A DNA stretch of 64,000 bases. Source: RGIG7213 sp045124505 (lineage in GTDB: Bacteria; Bacillota; Clostridia; Oscillospirales; CAG-272). Location of the stretch: positions 23,635 to 87,634 of the forward strand of contig JBGVLZ010000039.1 of NCBI GenBank assembly GCA_045124505.1. Reading direction: 5' to 3'. Below the pieces are notes generated by a model. It made no database searches. It was given only the letters and a program-made list of their open reading frames with translations, and was not told the DNA's origin. Below are positions 7,698-16,162 of this stretch, piece by piece. Made by a program: the position numbers and the translations under genes. How positions within the stretch are numbered: the stretch's first letter is position 1; each line of letters begins with the position of its first letter.

Positions 7698-9848
7698 CTA
7701 CATTCTGTACGAAATTTCGACCACAATACTCGTAATAAAGCTTATGATCTTTGTCATCAAGCTGGAGAACAACAATGCGATAAACATGATTGCCGCCATA
7801 CCAACTATCGTACTGATACTGATTATAAGGTTCTTTCCGAGTGAATAGTCATGTGTTATCATCGAGCCGAAGAATATAAGCAAGCCTACCCAGATCCACA
7901 TGATGGATGTGAGAAGTGTTATGATCTGCGATTCGTTGAGTGTGAATATGTTTGTCAAAAGTGTTGCGGGTATCATCAACAGCGGGATAGGTGCAAGTGC
8001 ATAGGATGATGCAATAAAGATATCCTTGAAGCTTCCTTCACCTTCAAACAGTGTTGTAAGACACCAGTTTGCAAGACACCACAGGAAAAGCGGAACGAGA
8101 ATTGAAATGATCTGACCGAACACGCTTATGTATTCGCCCTGCGGGTTGAAAAGATATGCAGAACCGATACCGTTATAAGTAAATGCTACTATCGCCAATA
8201 CGATGTATACAATAGCACCTCTTACCGAGCCTCGTCTTTCATACTTCAGATCCCAGAAGCCGTCAAACGGGTGCATTATTACATGCATACCGTAAAGAAC
8301 TTCTTCCCAGAATGTTCTTGAGCCGTCAGGTCTCGTCGCAACCTCTTTGTTCTTACGTCCTGCATAACCGAAGAAGTAGTATATAGCTACTGCTATGATT
8401 ACAACAACTATCGGAACAACAAGTGCGTATTTTGCAACCCATTCCTGTCTGTAATACTTGAATGCTGTTGAATAGTTTTCTGTATCGTATGCAAACTTGT
8501 ACATATCCATAGCATCTTCGTATTTACCGTCACGGTAATACGCTCTGCCAAGTCCTACATAAGCTGCATCGAAGTTATTGTTACGTTTAAGAATTTCAAG
8601 CCAGTCAGCTTCAGCTTCGTCGTAACGGCGTTCACGCTGATTCTTGATAGCGTTGATAAGTGTGTCACCGTAATCGGTACGCTTCATAACTGTGATATTG
8701 TCAGCAGTTTTGTCGAGAAGCAGCATATCATCGCCCATATATGTGATAGCCTGAATACTCTGAAGGTTTCCAAGCTGTGTACCCTGGTCACCGAATACGA
8801 AAAGCAAACGTCCTTCTTCATCGTATGTGAATACTTTGTTTCTCTTTTCGTCGATAATGCTCCATGTGCCTTCCGGACCGAGTGCAACGTCAATGATCTT
8901 TGACGGACCCATGATGGAAGTTGAGCTTGTTGAAGTAGTTTCATCATGTACTTCTACTTCACCTGACGGAGGCCAGAAGCCGTTACGGTCAAGGATCTCG
9001 TCACCGGCAGTGTTAAGCTTCTTTACAGGAGCGTAGTCACCGGATTTGTCCTTACCCTTAATTGCATTCTGCTGTGCGCCTTCATCAATTGACGATGTGG
9101 TAACGTAGATAAGACCCATATCGTCGATTGTGATATTGTTATACTCTGTTGATACGACTGTATCTGAGTATTTTCTCTGTTCTTCTGTCTGGAACTTTCT
9201 CCAGAAGATCTCCCAAGCACTGAGGGAGGATTTCTGTGCACCGATAAAGCCCTGGAAGTTACCTTCCTTGTTGATTGCAATAATACCTCTGTATGTAGTC
9301 GATGAAACGATGTACATACGGCCTGCGGCATCAACTGCAAGCGCAACGGGACGGTAAAGGTCATCAACGCTGATTTCCTTTGAAACGGGCTTGCCGATTA
9401 TCTCAAGGAATTTACCTTCCTTGTCAAATACAACAATACGGCTGTTGTCAGTATCGGCAACATAAATTTTTTCATCTGTAACAAACACACCGTTAGGGTT
9501 TGTAAGTGCATCCTTTATGCCGTGTTCGTTTACAAATTCATCGATTATAAATCTCTGCTTAAAACGGTTGTTAAGAACAACTATTCTGTGATTTGTAGCA
9601 TCTGCGATATAAACATTGTTATCAGCATCTACTGTGATATCCTTGGGGTCGTCTATATCAACGACAAGTCCCATTGAATCGCTGTCGACGATCTCCGACG
9701 GAACGTATGCGTCAGGAGAATTCATCGGGTGTCCTTCAAGTGAATAGGTATATGTCTGATAAGAATAATATGCGGACGCCGTGATAGGCGAAAGAACCGT
9801 AAGTACACCTATAAGGACAGCAAGTGTTCTGAAAAGTATTTTTTTCAT
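7698..9848 (-). CDS. NHL-repeat, TPR and Yip1-domain membrane protein
   Basis: A 716-residue protein with an unusual domain order. A signal peptide (1-26, ending ASAYY) is followed by an extracellular NHL beta-propeller (about 55-390), with repeats such as ADATNHRIVVLN, ADTDNSRIVVFDKEGKFLEIIG and AVDAAGRMYIVSS. Next come a TPR pair (about 405-460, NNNFDAAYVGLGRAYYRDGKYEDAM), one membrane helix (about 473-495), and a Yip1-type domain with five helices (about 510-716). The propeller and TPR probably face outwards and the Yip1 part sits in the membrane. NHL propellers usually bind proteins or glycans. It is co-transcribed between the two permease pairs, so a role in organising or sensing the transport system is plausible, but no function is known. 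Confidence 0.85.
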   Translation of the reverse strand: MKKILFRTLAVLIGVLTVLSPITASAYYSYQTYTYSLEGHPMNSPDAYVPSEIVDSDSMGLVVDIDDPKDITVDADNNVYIADATNHRIVVLNNRFKQRFIIDEFVNEHGIKDALTNPNGVFVTDEKIYVADTDNSRIVVFDKEGKFLEIIGKPVSKEISVDDLYRPVALAVDAAGRMYIVSSTTYRGIIAINKEGNFQGFIGAQKSSLSAWEIFWRKFQTEEQRKYSDTVVSTEYNNITIDDMGLIYVTTSSIDEGAQQNAIKGKDKSGDYAPVKKLNTAGDEILDRNGFWPPSGEVEVHDETTSTSSTSIMGPSKIIDVALGPEGTWSIIDEKRNKVFTYDEEGRLLFVFGDQGTQLGNLQSIQAITYMGDDMLLLDKTADNITVMKRTDYGDTLINAIKNQRERRYDEAEADWLEILKRNNNFDAAYVGLGRAYYRDGKYEDAMDMYKFAYDTENYSTAFKYYRQEWVAKYALVVPIVVVIIAVAIYYFFGYAGRKNKEVATRPDGSRTFWEEVLYGMHVIMHPFDGFWDLKYERRGSVRGAIVYIVLAIVAFTYNGIGSAYLFNPQGEYISVFGQIISILVPLFLWCLANWCLTTLFEGEGSFKDIFIASSYALAPIPLLMIPATLLTNIFTLNESQIITLLTSIMWIWVGLLIFFGSMITHDYSLGKNLIISISTIVGMAAIMFIALLFSSLMTKIISFITSIVVEISYRM

Positions 9849-9857
9849 ATTTCCTCC

Positions 9858-10733
9858 TTAATCCTTCATACCCGATGTACCCATCGTTTCAATAATGTTA
9901 CTCTGTGTGATGACAAATACCGTAACAGGGACGATCATCATGATAACCATCGCCGCTGTACTTGCGCCGGCACGGACGATACCTGCCGACAATATCTGGT
10001 TGATAGCGTAGTTGAATGTCTTCCACTGTTCACTCTGAATATAGATAGAAGAACCTGTGTTCCAGAGTCCCTGGAAGGAGTACACGATAAGTGTAAGCCA
10101 AGCGGGCTTAACCATCGGCATCGCTATTGTCCAGAATACCTTAAATTCACCTGCACCGTCAAGACGTGCAGATTCAAGAACCTGGTCAGATACTGAAGAT
10201 TCCATAAACTGCTTCATAAGGTAAAGACCGAGAGTTGAGCAGAATGCAGGGATGATTATCGCCAGAATGTTGTCGATAAGTCCGAGGAATCTCATTGTGA
10301 TGAAGTTTGCAACACCCGTGATCGTTGAAACGAACATGAGGGAGAGGACGACCATCTTGAACATACCGTTTCTGCCGGGGAACGGAATCTTTGCAAGCGC
10401 ATAAGCTGCCAAAGAACCGAGCGCAAGGTTACCAAACGTACCGCAAACCGTAATAAGAACGGTATTGAATATGTAACGTGAGAAAGGAACCCAAGATGTG
10501 CTCATCAATTTGAACAGGTCGGAGTAGTTTTTAAGCGTGGGGTTGATAACGTAAAACTTCGGAGGGAATATCCAAAGCTCATCAAGAGGCTTGAATGACT
10601 GCATTACCGCAAAGTACATGGGCAAAAACATCATCGCACCGAGAATGATAAGCATTATTGTGATACCCGCGTCACCGCCGGCGGAGCGGTTGAGGACGAC
10701 TTTATGATTACGAACTCTTAACTTCTTAGCCAT
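9858..10733 (-). CDS. Carbohydrate ABC transporter permease, MalG type (first pair)
   Basis: A 291-residue CUT1-type permease with six predicted helices and the EAA loop at residues 186-206 (LESARLDGAGEFKVFWTIAMP). Length and layout are normal for the family, unlike the enlarged second-pair permeases. It starts one base after the stop of its MalF-type partner and is nine bases from the NHL/Yip1 gene, so it belongs to the same transcript. Together with the upstream permease and binding protein it forms a complete importer apart from the ATPase, which is not in this window. The substrate cannot be stated; the carbohydrate assignment comes from the family. Confidence 0.92.
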   Translation of the reverse strand: MAKKLRVRNHKVVLNRSAGGDAGITIMLIILGAMMFLPMYFAVMQSFKPLDELWIFPPKFYVINPTLKNYSDLFKLMSTSWVPFSRYIFNTVLITVCGTFGNLALGSLAAYALAKIPFPGRNGMFKMVVLSLMFVSTITGVANFITMRFLGLIDNILAIIIPAFCSTLGLYLMKQFMESSVSDQVLESARLDGAGEFKVFWTIAMPMVKPAWLTLIVYSFQGLWNTGSSIYIQSEQWKTFNYAINQILSAGIVRAGASTAAMVIMMIVPVTVFVITQSNIIETMGTSGMKD

Positions 10734-10734
10734 A

Positions 10735-11694
10735 TTATTCGCCCACCTTCGAGAGTAATTTCTGAATAAGCATATTTGAACCGATCATCATCAAGAACAA
10801 TATAGTAGCAATTGCCGATGAATAACCTACCTCGAAACGCTGACCGCCGTAGTCTTCAAGGTGGTGCATGATCGTATGCGCACAGTAGTCAACAGACGGG
10901 AAGCCTGCAAGTGCTGTAACGATACCGCCGAATCCGAATGCGCCCGTGATAGCCATAACGGCACCGAACAAAAGCTGGGGACGCATTGTAGGAAGTGTGA
11001 TATACCAAAGTTCCTGCCATCTGTTACGTATACCGTCAATAGCGCCTGCTTCATAAAGGCTGTTATCGATAGTCTGAAGACCTGCGATAAACGAAAGGAA
11101 CGTAACACCGAGCGATGTCCAGAGTGCAACTACTATACAAAGAGGCATAACATAATTTACATCCTGGAAGAACTGTATAGGTTCTGTTCTTAAGTTAAGT
11201 GAAATAAGAAGTGCGTTAACGTATCCGTAACGGTCAGAGGAGAAGAAGATCGCAAAGATTGAATACATCGCACCGGAAATACTCGGAGCGTAGAATATAA
11301 GTGTAACAATAGCTCTTACCTTCGGTGAAAGCTCATTGATAAACCACGCAACGAAAAGTGACATGATGTACGATACAGGACCTGTAACGATAGCGAATAT
11401 AAGTGTATTCTTAACCGCTGTAAGGAATATATCGTCATCAAGGAATAATCTTAAGTAGTTGTCAAAACCCAACCATTTAGGCCATTCAAGCAAGTTGAAG
11501 GACGTAAAGCTGAGTACCAGCGACAAAAGAACGGGAACAACAGTGAATATAAAGAACAGAATGAAGAACGGAGCGATCATTACATAGCCCATCTTGTGCT
11601 TCTTCATTTCTTTCCATGTCCACTGCAATTTCGACATATCTTTACGTGATACAGGCTTCACTTTGTCGGTTTTAACTGCCGTATTTTGTGACAT
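10735..11694 (-). CDS. Sugar ABC transporter permease, MalF type (first pair)
   Basis: A 319-residue permease with a 35-residue charged cytoplasmic N-terminus, six helices and the EAA loop at 214-236 (YEAGAIDGIRNRWQELWYITLP). It is the first permease after the binding-protein gene, separated from it by 99 bp that hold a strong hairpin. Such an arrangement usually lowers permease expression relative to the abundant binding protein. The pair with the next gene is expected to form the membrane channel of a CUT1 importer. Confidence 0.92.
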   Translation of the reverse strand: MSQNTAVKTDKVKPVSRKDMSKLQWTWKEMKKHKMGYVMIAPFFILFFIFTVVPVLLSLVLSFTSFNLLEWPKWLGFDNYLRLFLDDDIFLTAVKNTLIFAIVTGPVSYIMSLFVAWFINELSPKVRAIVTLIFYAPSISGAMYSIFAIFFSSDRYGYVNALLISLNLRTEPIQFFQDVNYVMPLCIVVALWTSLGVTFLSFIAGLQTIDNSLYEAGAIDGIRNRWQELWYITLPTMRPQLLFGAVMAITGAFGFGGIVTALAGFPSVDYCAHTIMHHLEDYGGQRFEVGYSSAIATILFLMMIGSNMLIQKLLSKVGE

Positions 11695-11750
11695 GTGTGT
11701 ACTCTCCTATATTAAAATTATATAATGAATATCTTTTTTCTATTATATCA

Positions 11751-11786
11751 TCACAGCGCCGAGCCGCCAAAGGCTCGGCGGTGTGA
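11751..11786 (-). promoter_or_regulatory. Intercistronic hairpin between binding protein and permeases
   Basis: A 15-bp stem (TCACAGCGCCGAGCC with GGCTCGGCGGTGTGA, one mismatch) around a six-base loop. The minus-strand sequence after it (TGATATAATAG) is not a T-run, so it is more likely an mRNA 3'-end stabiliser or partial terminator than a full stop. It would give more binding protein than permease. Confidence 0.7.
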
Positions 11787-11793
11787 CAACGGT

Positions 11794-14700
11794 TTATTCA
11801 TTTCCGTATACATCCTCGTATATCGGCAGACCGAATTCCTGTCTCTTTCTTGAAAGCTCGCTGTTGATATTAACAACATTGTCAAGAAGTGCGTCAACGG
11901 GATCAGTACCGTTGTTGTAAGCATCAAGGAATGCAAAGTCAACGTAACGTGTTATGATGTAACCGCCGGGATATTCAGGAGTACCTTTAAGGTTCTGGAA
12001 CTGTGCCTCAAGGTTCTTCATTTCGGAAGATGTCCAAGGCATACTTCTGAGCGCTTCCATGTTAGCTGTGTTGTATTTAGCAGCCATACCGATGAGCGCT
12101 TCGTACTGTCTTGCATATTCGCTCTGTGCAGGAGCATCTGTCCACCACTTGATGAATTCCCATGCATCGTTTCTTACCTTTTCGGATCTGTTTTCGTCAG
12201 CCATAAGGATAACTGCAGAAACGGAACAAGGAACGGAGTTATTAAGCTCACCTGTTTCGGGATCTATTGTACCGGGAAGCGGAACAAATTCCCACAAGCC
12301 CTTGATTTCAGTAGCATAGATCGAGAAGTGGTTGTATGTAAGATAATCCGCAACAGCGATGGGCATTTCACCCATTCTGAAGTAAGTTGCAAGGTCAAAT
12401 ACTCTGGGGAAGTTATACGATGTGAACAAGTCACAAAGCTTCTTGAAGCAGTCGAGTGAGGTATTGGAGTCAATATTGATCCTCATACCGTTGTCCTTGT
12501 AAAGGTCTTCATCAAGCTGATACATGAATATCTGAAGACCGCCAAGGCTGGATGCCATACCGACATCACGGTAGTTTGTCTGAAGGTCGGGAACGATCTC
12601 ATAAAGGTCATCCCATGTTCTCGGAACTTCAATGTCAAGCTCTGCAAAGATGTCCTTACGGTAGAACATCATAACGAAGCCAAGACGCTCCGGAACACCG
12701 TAATAGTCATAGTAGTGGGGATCGTTTTCATCCGTAATTTCAGGGTTCTGAAGTCTCAGACCTACAAGAGTTTCGGGATTGAAACGGTTTGTATTGCCTA
12801 CATAGTCGAAGTAATCTTCAAACTGTGACAAAGGCTCAATAGCGCTACGTATCGCATAGTTGATAACGTCGGACTGACCTGTTGCCAAGGAGATATCGGG
12901 ACCTGTTCCTGCAAGTGTTGCGGGAAGGAGCGTACCGCCTGCAACGAGCTTAAGGTTAACTGTTACGGGACAATCCTTGTCAACAAGCTCACGCATAACC
13001 TGCGCTTCATCACGGCTCGTTGCGATCCATACTTCAACAACGTTTTCTTCGTCGATCTTTTCGGATGCACCGAGTGAGTTATAGTCTGTGAAGAAGCTCT
13101 GGAAGAATGAGCTTATTTCGAACCAAAGGCTCTGCCAGAAGCTTGCATTTGCTTCAGGAACTTCTGCATCAGCAGCCTGAATGAGCAAATAGTCAAGTGT
13201 AAGGGGCTGGAGCTTCGTGTTCATTATCCATGTACCGAGCGTACCGGAGTTAACCTTGAGGTTTTCAAGGTTCTTCGCTATCTCGTCTTCATCGGTACAC
13301 ATCTTATTAAGGATAAATATAATCTTTTCAAGTGTCGCTATGTTCTCTGCGGACTTACCTTCAGAGATCTCAAGGAACATATCAACGATCGACTGAAGCT
13401 CATCTCTTGTCTTCTGCATGAGAATGATAGTGTCGTATATCTGTTCTGCGAAACCGTAGTCCATATTTTCGTCAGGTGTAGGACCTGTAATTCTCAATAT
13501 GGAGTTATATATTTCGTTCATGTTTGTCAGTGATGTTTCGCAGCGGCGAAGCGCATCTGACAAATTACCGTAAACTACTTCGAGTCGGATTGTGTACTCT
13601 TTGCCTGCCTCAAGGTAGAACTTAAACTCTTCCTCGCCGTTATTGAGGGGAGCTGTTACCCAGTCGTCGGCATAGTTAAACTGCAAGTAACTTGCTTCTT
13701 CAAACGGTAATTCACCGTTGATGAATATACGTCTTGAAACGTAAAGACCTGCCAATGTATTCTGCAGGAAACGGGGGATAATGTTGTAAAGACCCGACTG
13801 TGTTATTGCAGATGCGGGAATCGTCCATTCTATCCACTGTCCTATGTTCTGCCATTTGCTTCCGCCGATAGTATTAAGCTTCTGCTTTGCAGGGTCCTGC
13901 GGTTCTGTTATAGGCGAAGTTCTGTCATTGAGTGCGTATATTGTAAGATCGGAAGCGTAAATAGGATATTCAGCCTGGATCTTATACGCAGCTGACTTAT
14001 CTACTGCGGGAAGATCTGCATACTGTGCAATATACTTCTCGTATGAAATAAGTGTTTCCGCTTTTTCCACTGTGATATCGTAAAGATACATATCGTTCAT
14101 CGTAGCTTCGAAAGCAATTGTGTGTTCACCTGCTTCAAATACAAACTTGAACGGATCTATGTGGAAGCCTGCGGAATCGCAAAGACTGTATTCGCTCCAC
14201 ATATACGCCTGCTGCTTCTCGGGCTTCTTGTCGTTGCCGTTGAAGTCAAGCTTGAATGCGGGAAGTCCGTTTTCATCCTGCTCGGTGTAAACATCCTTGA
14301 ACGCACGTGTCATTTCAAAATAGTTGGCTTCCTTGAAGGGAACCTTGCCGTCTATTCTGAATACACGCTCAATAGTCGAGGTGTTTGCAGAACCGGAATC
14401 GTTTTCAACGGGTCTGTAAGTAAGCTTAACTGTGTAATAGCCGGTAGTAGGAATGGATATCTTCCACGAAACCGTACCTGTCTGCGGAACGTAAAGGACA
14501 TCGCCCTTTTTGCCGTCAGGGTCAGTTACGACCTTCGCAATATCTTCCTCCTTGCCGTATTCCTCATCCTTTGCGAAAGTGAAGCCTTCTGCCGCCTTAA
14601 CGGTTACAGAACCATCACCGTCGGTAATTCCGAGGTTGTTGTTCTCCTGAAGATAGTCATAATACGTCTGTGCATCAAGCAGCTCACGCACTTCTTCGAT

Positions 14701-14808
14701 ACTTGTCGTAGTCGATGTGCCTTCAGCGGCATTGATACCCACGGGCGATATGGCCGTCAACAGGGCGAGAAAAACAATCAAAGCTCTTGACAATTTTGAT
14801 TTTCTCAT
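11794..14808 (-). CDS. Extracellular solute-binding protein with N-terminal carbohydrate-binding-like modules
   Basis: The start is set at the ATG at 14808, which has a good AGGAGG eight bases upstream; longer readings lack one. The 1004-residue product has a signal peptide (MRKSKLSRALIVFLALLTAI...NA). Two related beta-sandwich-like modules follow, each with an FRIDGKVPFKEANY / FINGELPFEEASY motif and an FEAGEHTI / LEAGKEYTI strand pattern. A helical segment then leads to a family 1 solute-binding domain in the C-terminal ~450 residues, with DISLATGQSDV and TWDDLYEIVPDLQ. Ordinary family members are 400-550 residues. There is no lipobox cysteine, so it is not a normal lipoprotein; how it stays at the cell surface is unclear. 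It is first in the locus and probably captures a complex glycan for the adjacent permeases. Confidence 0.88.
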   Translation of the reverse strand: MRKSKLSRALIVFLALLTAISPVGINAAEGTSTTTSIEEVRELLDAQTYYDYLQENNNLGITDGDGSVTVKAAEGFTFAKDEEYGKEEDIAKVVTDPDGKKGDVLYVPQTGTVSWKISIPTTGYYTVKLTYRPVENDSGSANTSTIERVFRIDGKVPFKEANYFEMTRAFKDVYTEQDENGLPAFKLDFNGNDKKPEKQQAYMWSEYSLCDSAGFHIDPFKFVFEAGEHTIAFEATMNDMYLYDITVEKAETLISYEKYIAQYADLPAVDKSAAYKIQAEYPIYASDLTIYALNDRTSPITEPQDPAKQKLNTIGGSKWQNIGQWIEWTIPASAITQSGLYNIIPRFLQNTLAGLYVSRRIFINGELPFEEASYLQFNYADDWVTAPLNNGEEEFKFYLEAGKEYTIRLEVVYGNLSDALRRCETSLTNMNEIYNSILRITGPTPDENMDYGFAEQIYDTIILMQKTRDELQSIVDMFLEISEGKSAENIATLEKIIFILNKMCTDEDEIAKNLENLKVNSGTLGTWIMNTKLQPLTLDYLLIQAADAEVPEANASFWQSLWFEISSFFQSFFTDYNSLGASEKIDEENVVEVWIATSRDEAQVMRELVDKDCPVTVNLKLVAGGTLLPATLAGTGPDISLATGQSDVINYAIRSAIEPLSQFEDYFDYVGNTNRFNPETLVGLRLQNPEITDENDPHYYDYYGVPERLGFVMMFYRKDIFAELDIEVPRTWDDLYEIVPDLQTNYRDVGMASSLGGLQIFMYQLDEDLYKDNGMRINIDSNTSLDCFKKLCDLFTSYNFPRVFDLATYFRMGEMPIAVADYLTYNHFSIYATEIKGLWEFVPLPGTIDPETGELNNSVPCSVSAVILMADENRSEKVRNDAWEFIKWWTDAPAQSEYARQYEALIGMAAKYNTANMEALRSMPWTSSEMKNLEAQFQNLKGTPEYPGGYIITRYVDFAFLDAYNNGTDPVDALLDNVVNINSELSRKRQEFGLPIYEDVYGNE

Positions 14809-14921
14809 GGGTATTCCTCCTGTGAAATTTAACTGAAAACAAGTAAAAACTTGCAGGTATAAACAAAAAACCGACACAATCCGAGCGATTCTCCATTTAA
14901 CCGATTTCATATTTATAAATA

Positions 14922-14950
14922 ATAATAACACATCTTTGCACCGTTGTCAA
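14922..14950 (-). promoter_or_regulatory. Sigma-A promoter of the carbohydrate locus
   Basis: Minus strand TTGACA (14945-14950), 17-bp spacer, TATTAT (14922-14927). Transcription would start near 14915, giving a leader of about 107 bases before the binding-protein start. Confidence 0.85.
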
Positions 14951-15406
14951 GTATTGTTACGTCATAATTACCTGCAATTTATGCGCAAAACACGGTAAGC
15001 AAGCGGGGGATTTGTGTCTTTTACTTGCTTTTCACAAAAGCAAAAAGTAAGTTTGTGCCACAAAAATCCGCACGTGTGCAAGTGCAGTAAATTTAATTCA
15101 CCTCACTTGAAAATCGATGCGCAAAACGCCCTTGAAATATTAATTTTAATTGAACTTCTGTGTTATTTTTCATTAAGTTATTTTTGCCTTTTTAATAATT
15201 ACTAACAAGTAGTGAATAATATTCACTTTGTTTGATAGGAAATAAATTAACATATCAAACGATGCGTGCTCCCGTATTGTGCATTTTGCACAATTAAAAG
15301 ACCGATTTTTCTACCTTTTGACGAACGCTTTTTTTGTTAACATTTTGTAACTTTTGCCAAGAAAAAAGCGAAAATACGTTTTCTTCTTAAAAATTCGCCT
15401 CATGTA
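14951..15406. other. AT-rich intergenic region without a recognisable gene
   Basis: About 450 bases between the divergent promoters of the carbohydrate locus and the acetyltransferase. It holds one imperfect inverted repeat (15021-15050). A 63-codon frame at 15014 has no ribosome-binding site and no coding-like composition, and I do not accept it as a gene. Confidence 0.5.
15021..15050. repeat. Inverted repeat in intergenic region
   Basis: TTACTTGCTTTT pairs with AAAAGCAAAAAGTAA around a short CAC loop, with a small bulge. No gene ends beside it; function unknown. Confidence 0.5.
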
Positions 15407-15434
15407 TTTACTTTTTCGCCGTAATGAGTATAAT
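15407..15434 (+). promoter_or_regulatory. Promoter of the GNAT gene
   Basis: TTTACT (15407-15412), 16-bp spacer, TATAAT (15429-15434). The -10 box overlaps an in-frame ATG at 15424, which therefore cannot be the start codon. Confidence 0.65.
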
Positions 15435-15471
15435 ATATATGCAACCCAAATTTACAGAAAGTGTACTGACG

Positions 15472-16056
15472 ATGGAAAAAACTATACTTCGAAAATACTT
15501 CAAGCGGATACCGACGCTTAATACCGAAAATCTTATACTTCGAAAAATAAAGCCGACTGATTTTCCAGATATGTTTGAATATGCAAGACTCGAATCAGTA
15601 ACAAAATTCCTCACATGGCGGGCGCATCCCGATGCAGAATATACACGAAGATATCTCCGCCTTGTGCAGGATCAGTACAGCGACGGCGAATTTTACGATT
15701 GGGCGGTAACTTTAAAAGAATCAGGGAAAATGATCGGCACGTGCGGTTTTACCTCATTTGACGAAAACAACAACGCAGGCGAGGTCGGCTACGTTATCAA
15801 TCCCGTCTATGCAGGACGCGGTTATGCCTCAGAGGCACTTGCTGAAGTTATGAAGGTTGGATTTATGACGCTCAACCTGCACCGAATTTATGCGCGCTGT
15901 ATGGACGGAAATGTTGCAAGTTTGCGTGTTATGGAAAAATGCGGTATGACTTACGAGGGCTGTGCAAGGTCGAGTATGTACATAAAAGGAAAATACACAT
16001 CAATTCATACAAGCGCAATAATAAGTGATGAATTTATAAGGAATTTAAAAAAATAA
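15472..16056 (+). CDS. GNAT-family N-acetyltransferase, RimJ/RimL type
   Basis: A 194-residue acetyltransferase that uses acetyl-CoA, probably to modify protein N-termini or small amines. The ATG at 15472 is chosen because the earlier in-frame ATG at 15424 lies inside the promoter. N-terminal LNTENLILRKIKPTDFPDMF is the usual RimJ-like beginning. The acetyl-CoA binding segment is EVGYVINPVYAGRGYASEAL (Q/RxxGxG/A pattern as AGRGYA), followed by NLHRIYARCMDGNVASLRVMEKCGM, the standard motif B region. It is monocistronic, ending in a hairpin shared with the convergent helicase gene. The substrate is not predictable. Confidence 0.9.
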   Translation: MEKTILRKYFKRIPTLNTENLILRKIKPTDFPDMFEYARLESVTKFLTWRAHPDAEYTRRYLRLVQDQYSDGEFYDWAVTLKESGKMIGTCGFTSFDENNNAGEVGYVINPVYAGRGYASEALAEVMKVGFMTLNLHRIYARCMDGNVASLRVMEKCGMTYEGCARSSMYIKGKYTSIHTSAIISDEFIRNLKK

Positions 16057-16068
16057 ATGTACTTAAAG

Positions 16069-16094
16069 CGGGTTGTCGAGGCGCCAACCCCTAC
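16069..16094 (-). repeat. GTAG-headed REP-like hairpin
   Basis: On the minus strand it begins GTAGGGGTTGG, has a GGGTTG/CAACCC stem and contains CTCGAC. It matches the two hairpins inside the RAYT gene at the 5' GTAGGG, at GGCG and at CTCGAC, with compensating changes in the stem. Same repeat family. Confidence 0.7.
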
Positions 16095-16116
16095 AGCATC
16101 GCTTCGAATATGCAAA

Positions 16117-16162
16117 ACCAACAAGGTCGGTTTGGAAAAATCCAAACCGACCTTGTTTTAAT
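16117..16162. terminator. Bidirectional intrinsic terminator
   Basis: Perfect 16-bp stem ACAAGGTCGGTTTGGA / TCCAAACCGACCTTGT with an AAAA loop and TTTTAATTT after it, between the convergent acetyltransferase and helicase genes. Confidence 0.9.

Noticed and set aside
15014..15205. 63-codon open frame in the intergenic region
   Set aside because: No ribosome-binding site, overlaps an inverted repeat, and the composition is that of AT-rich non-coding DNA.
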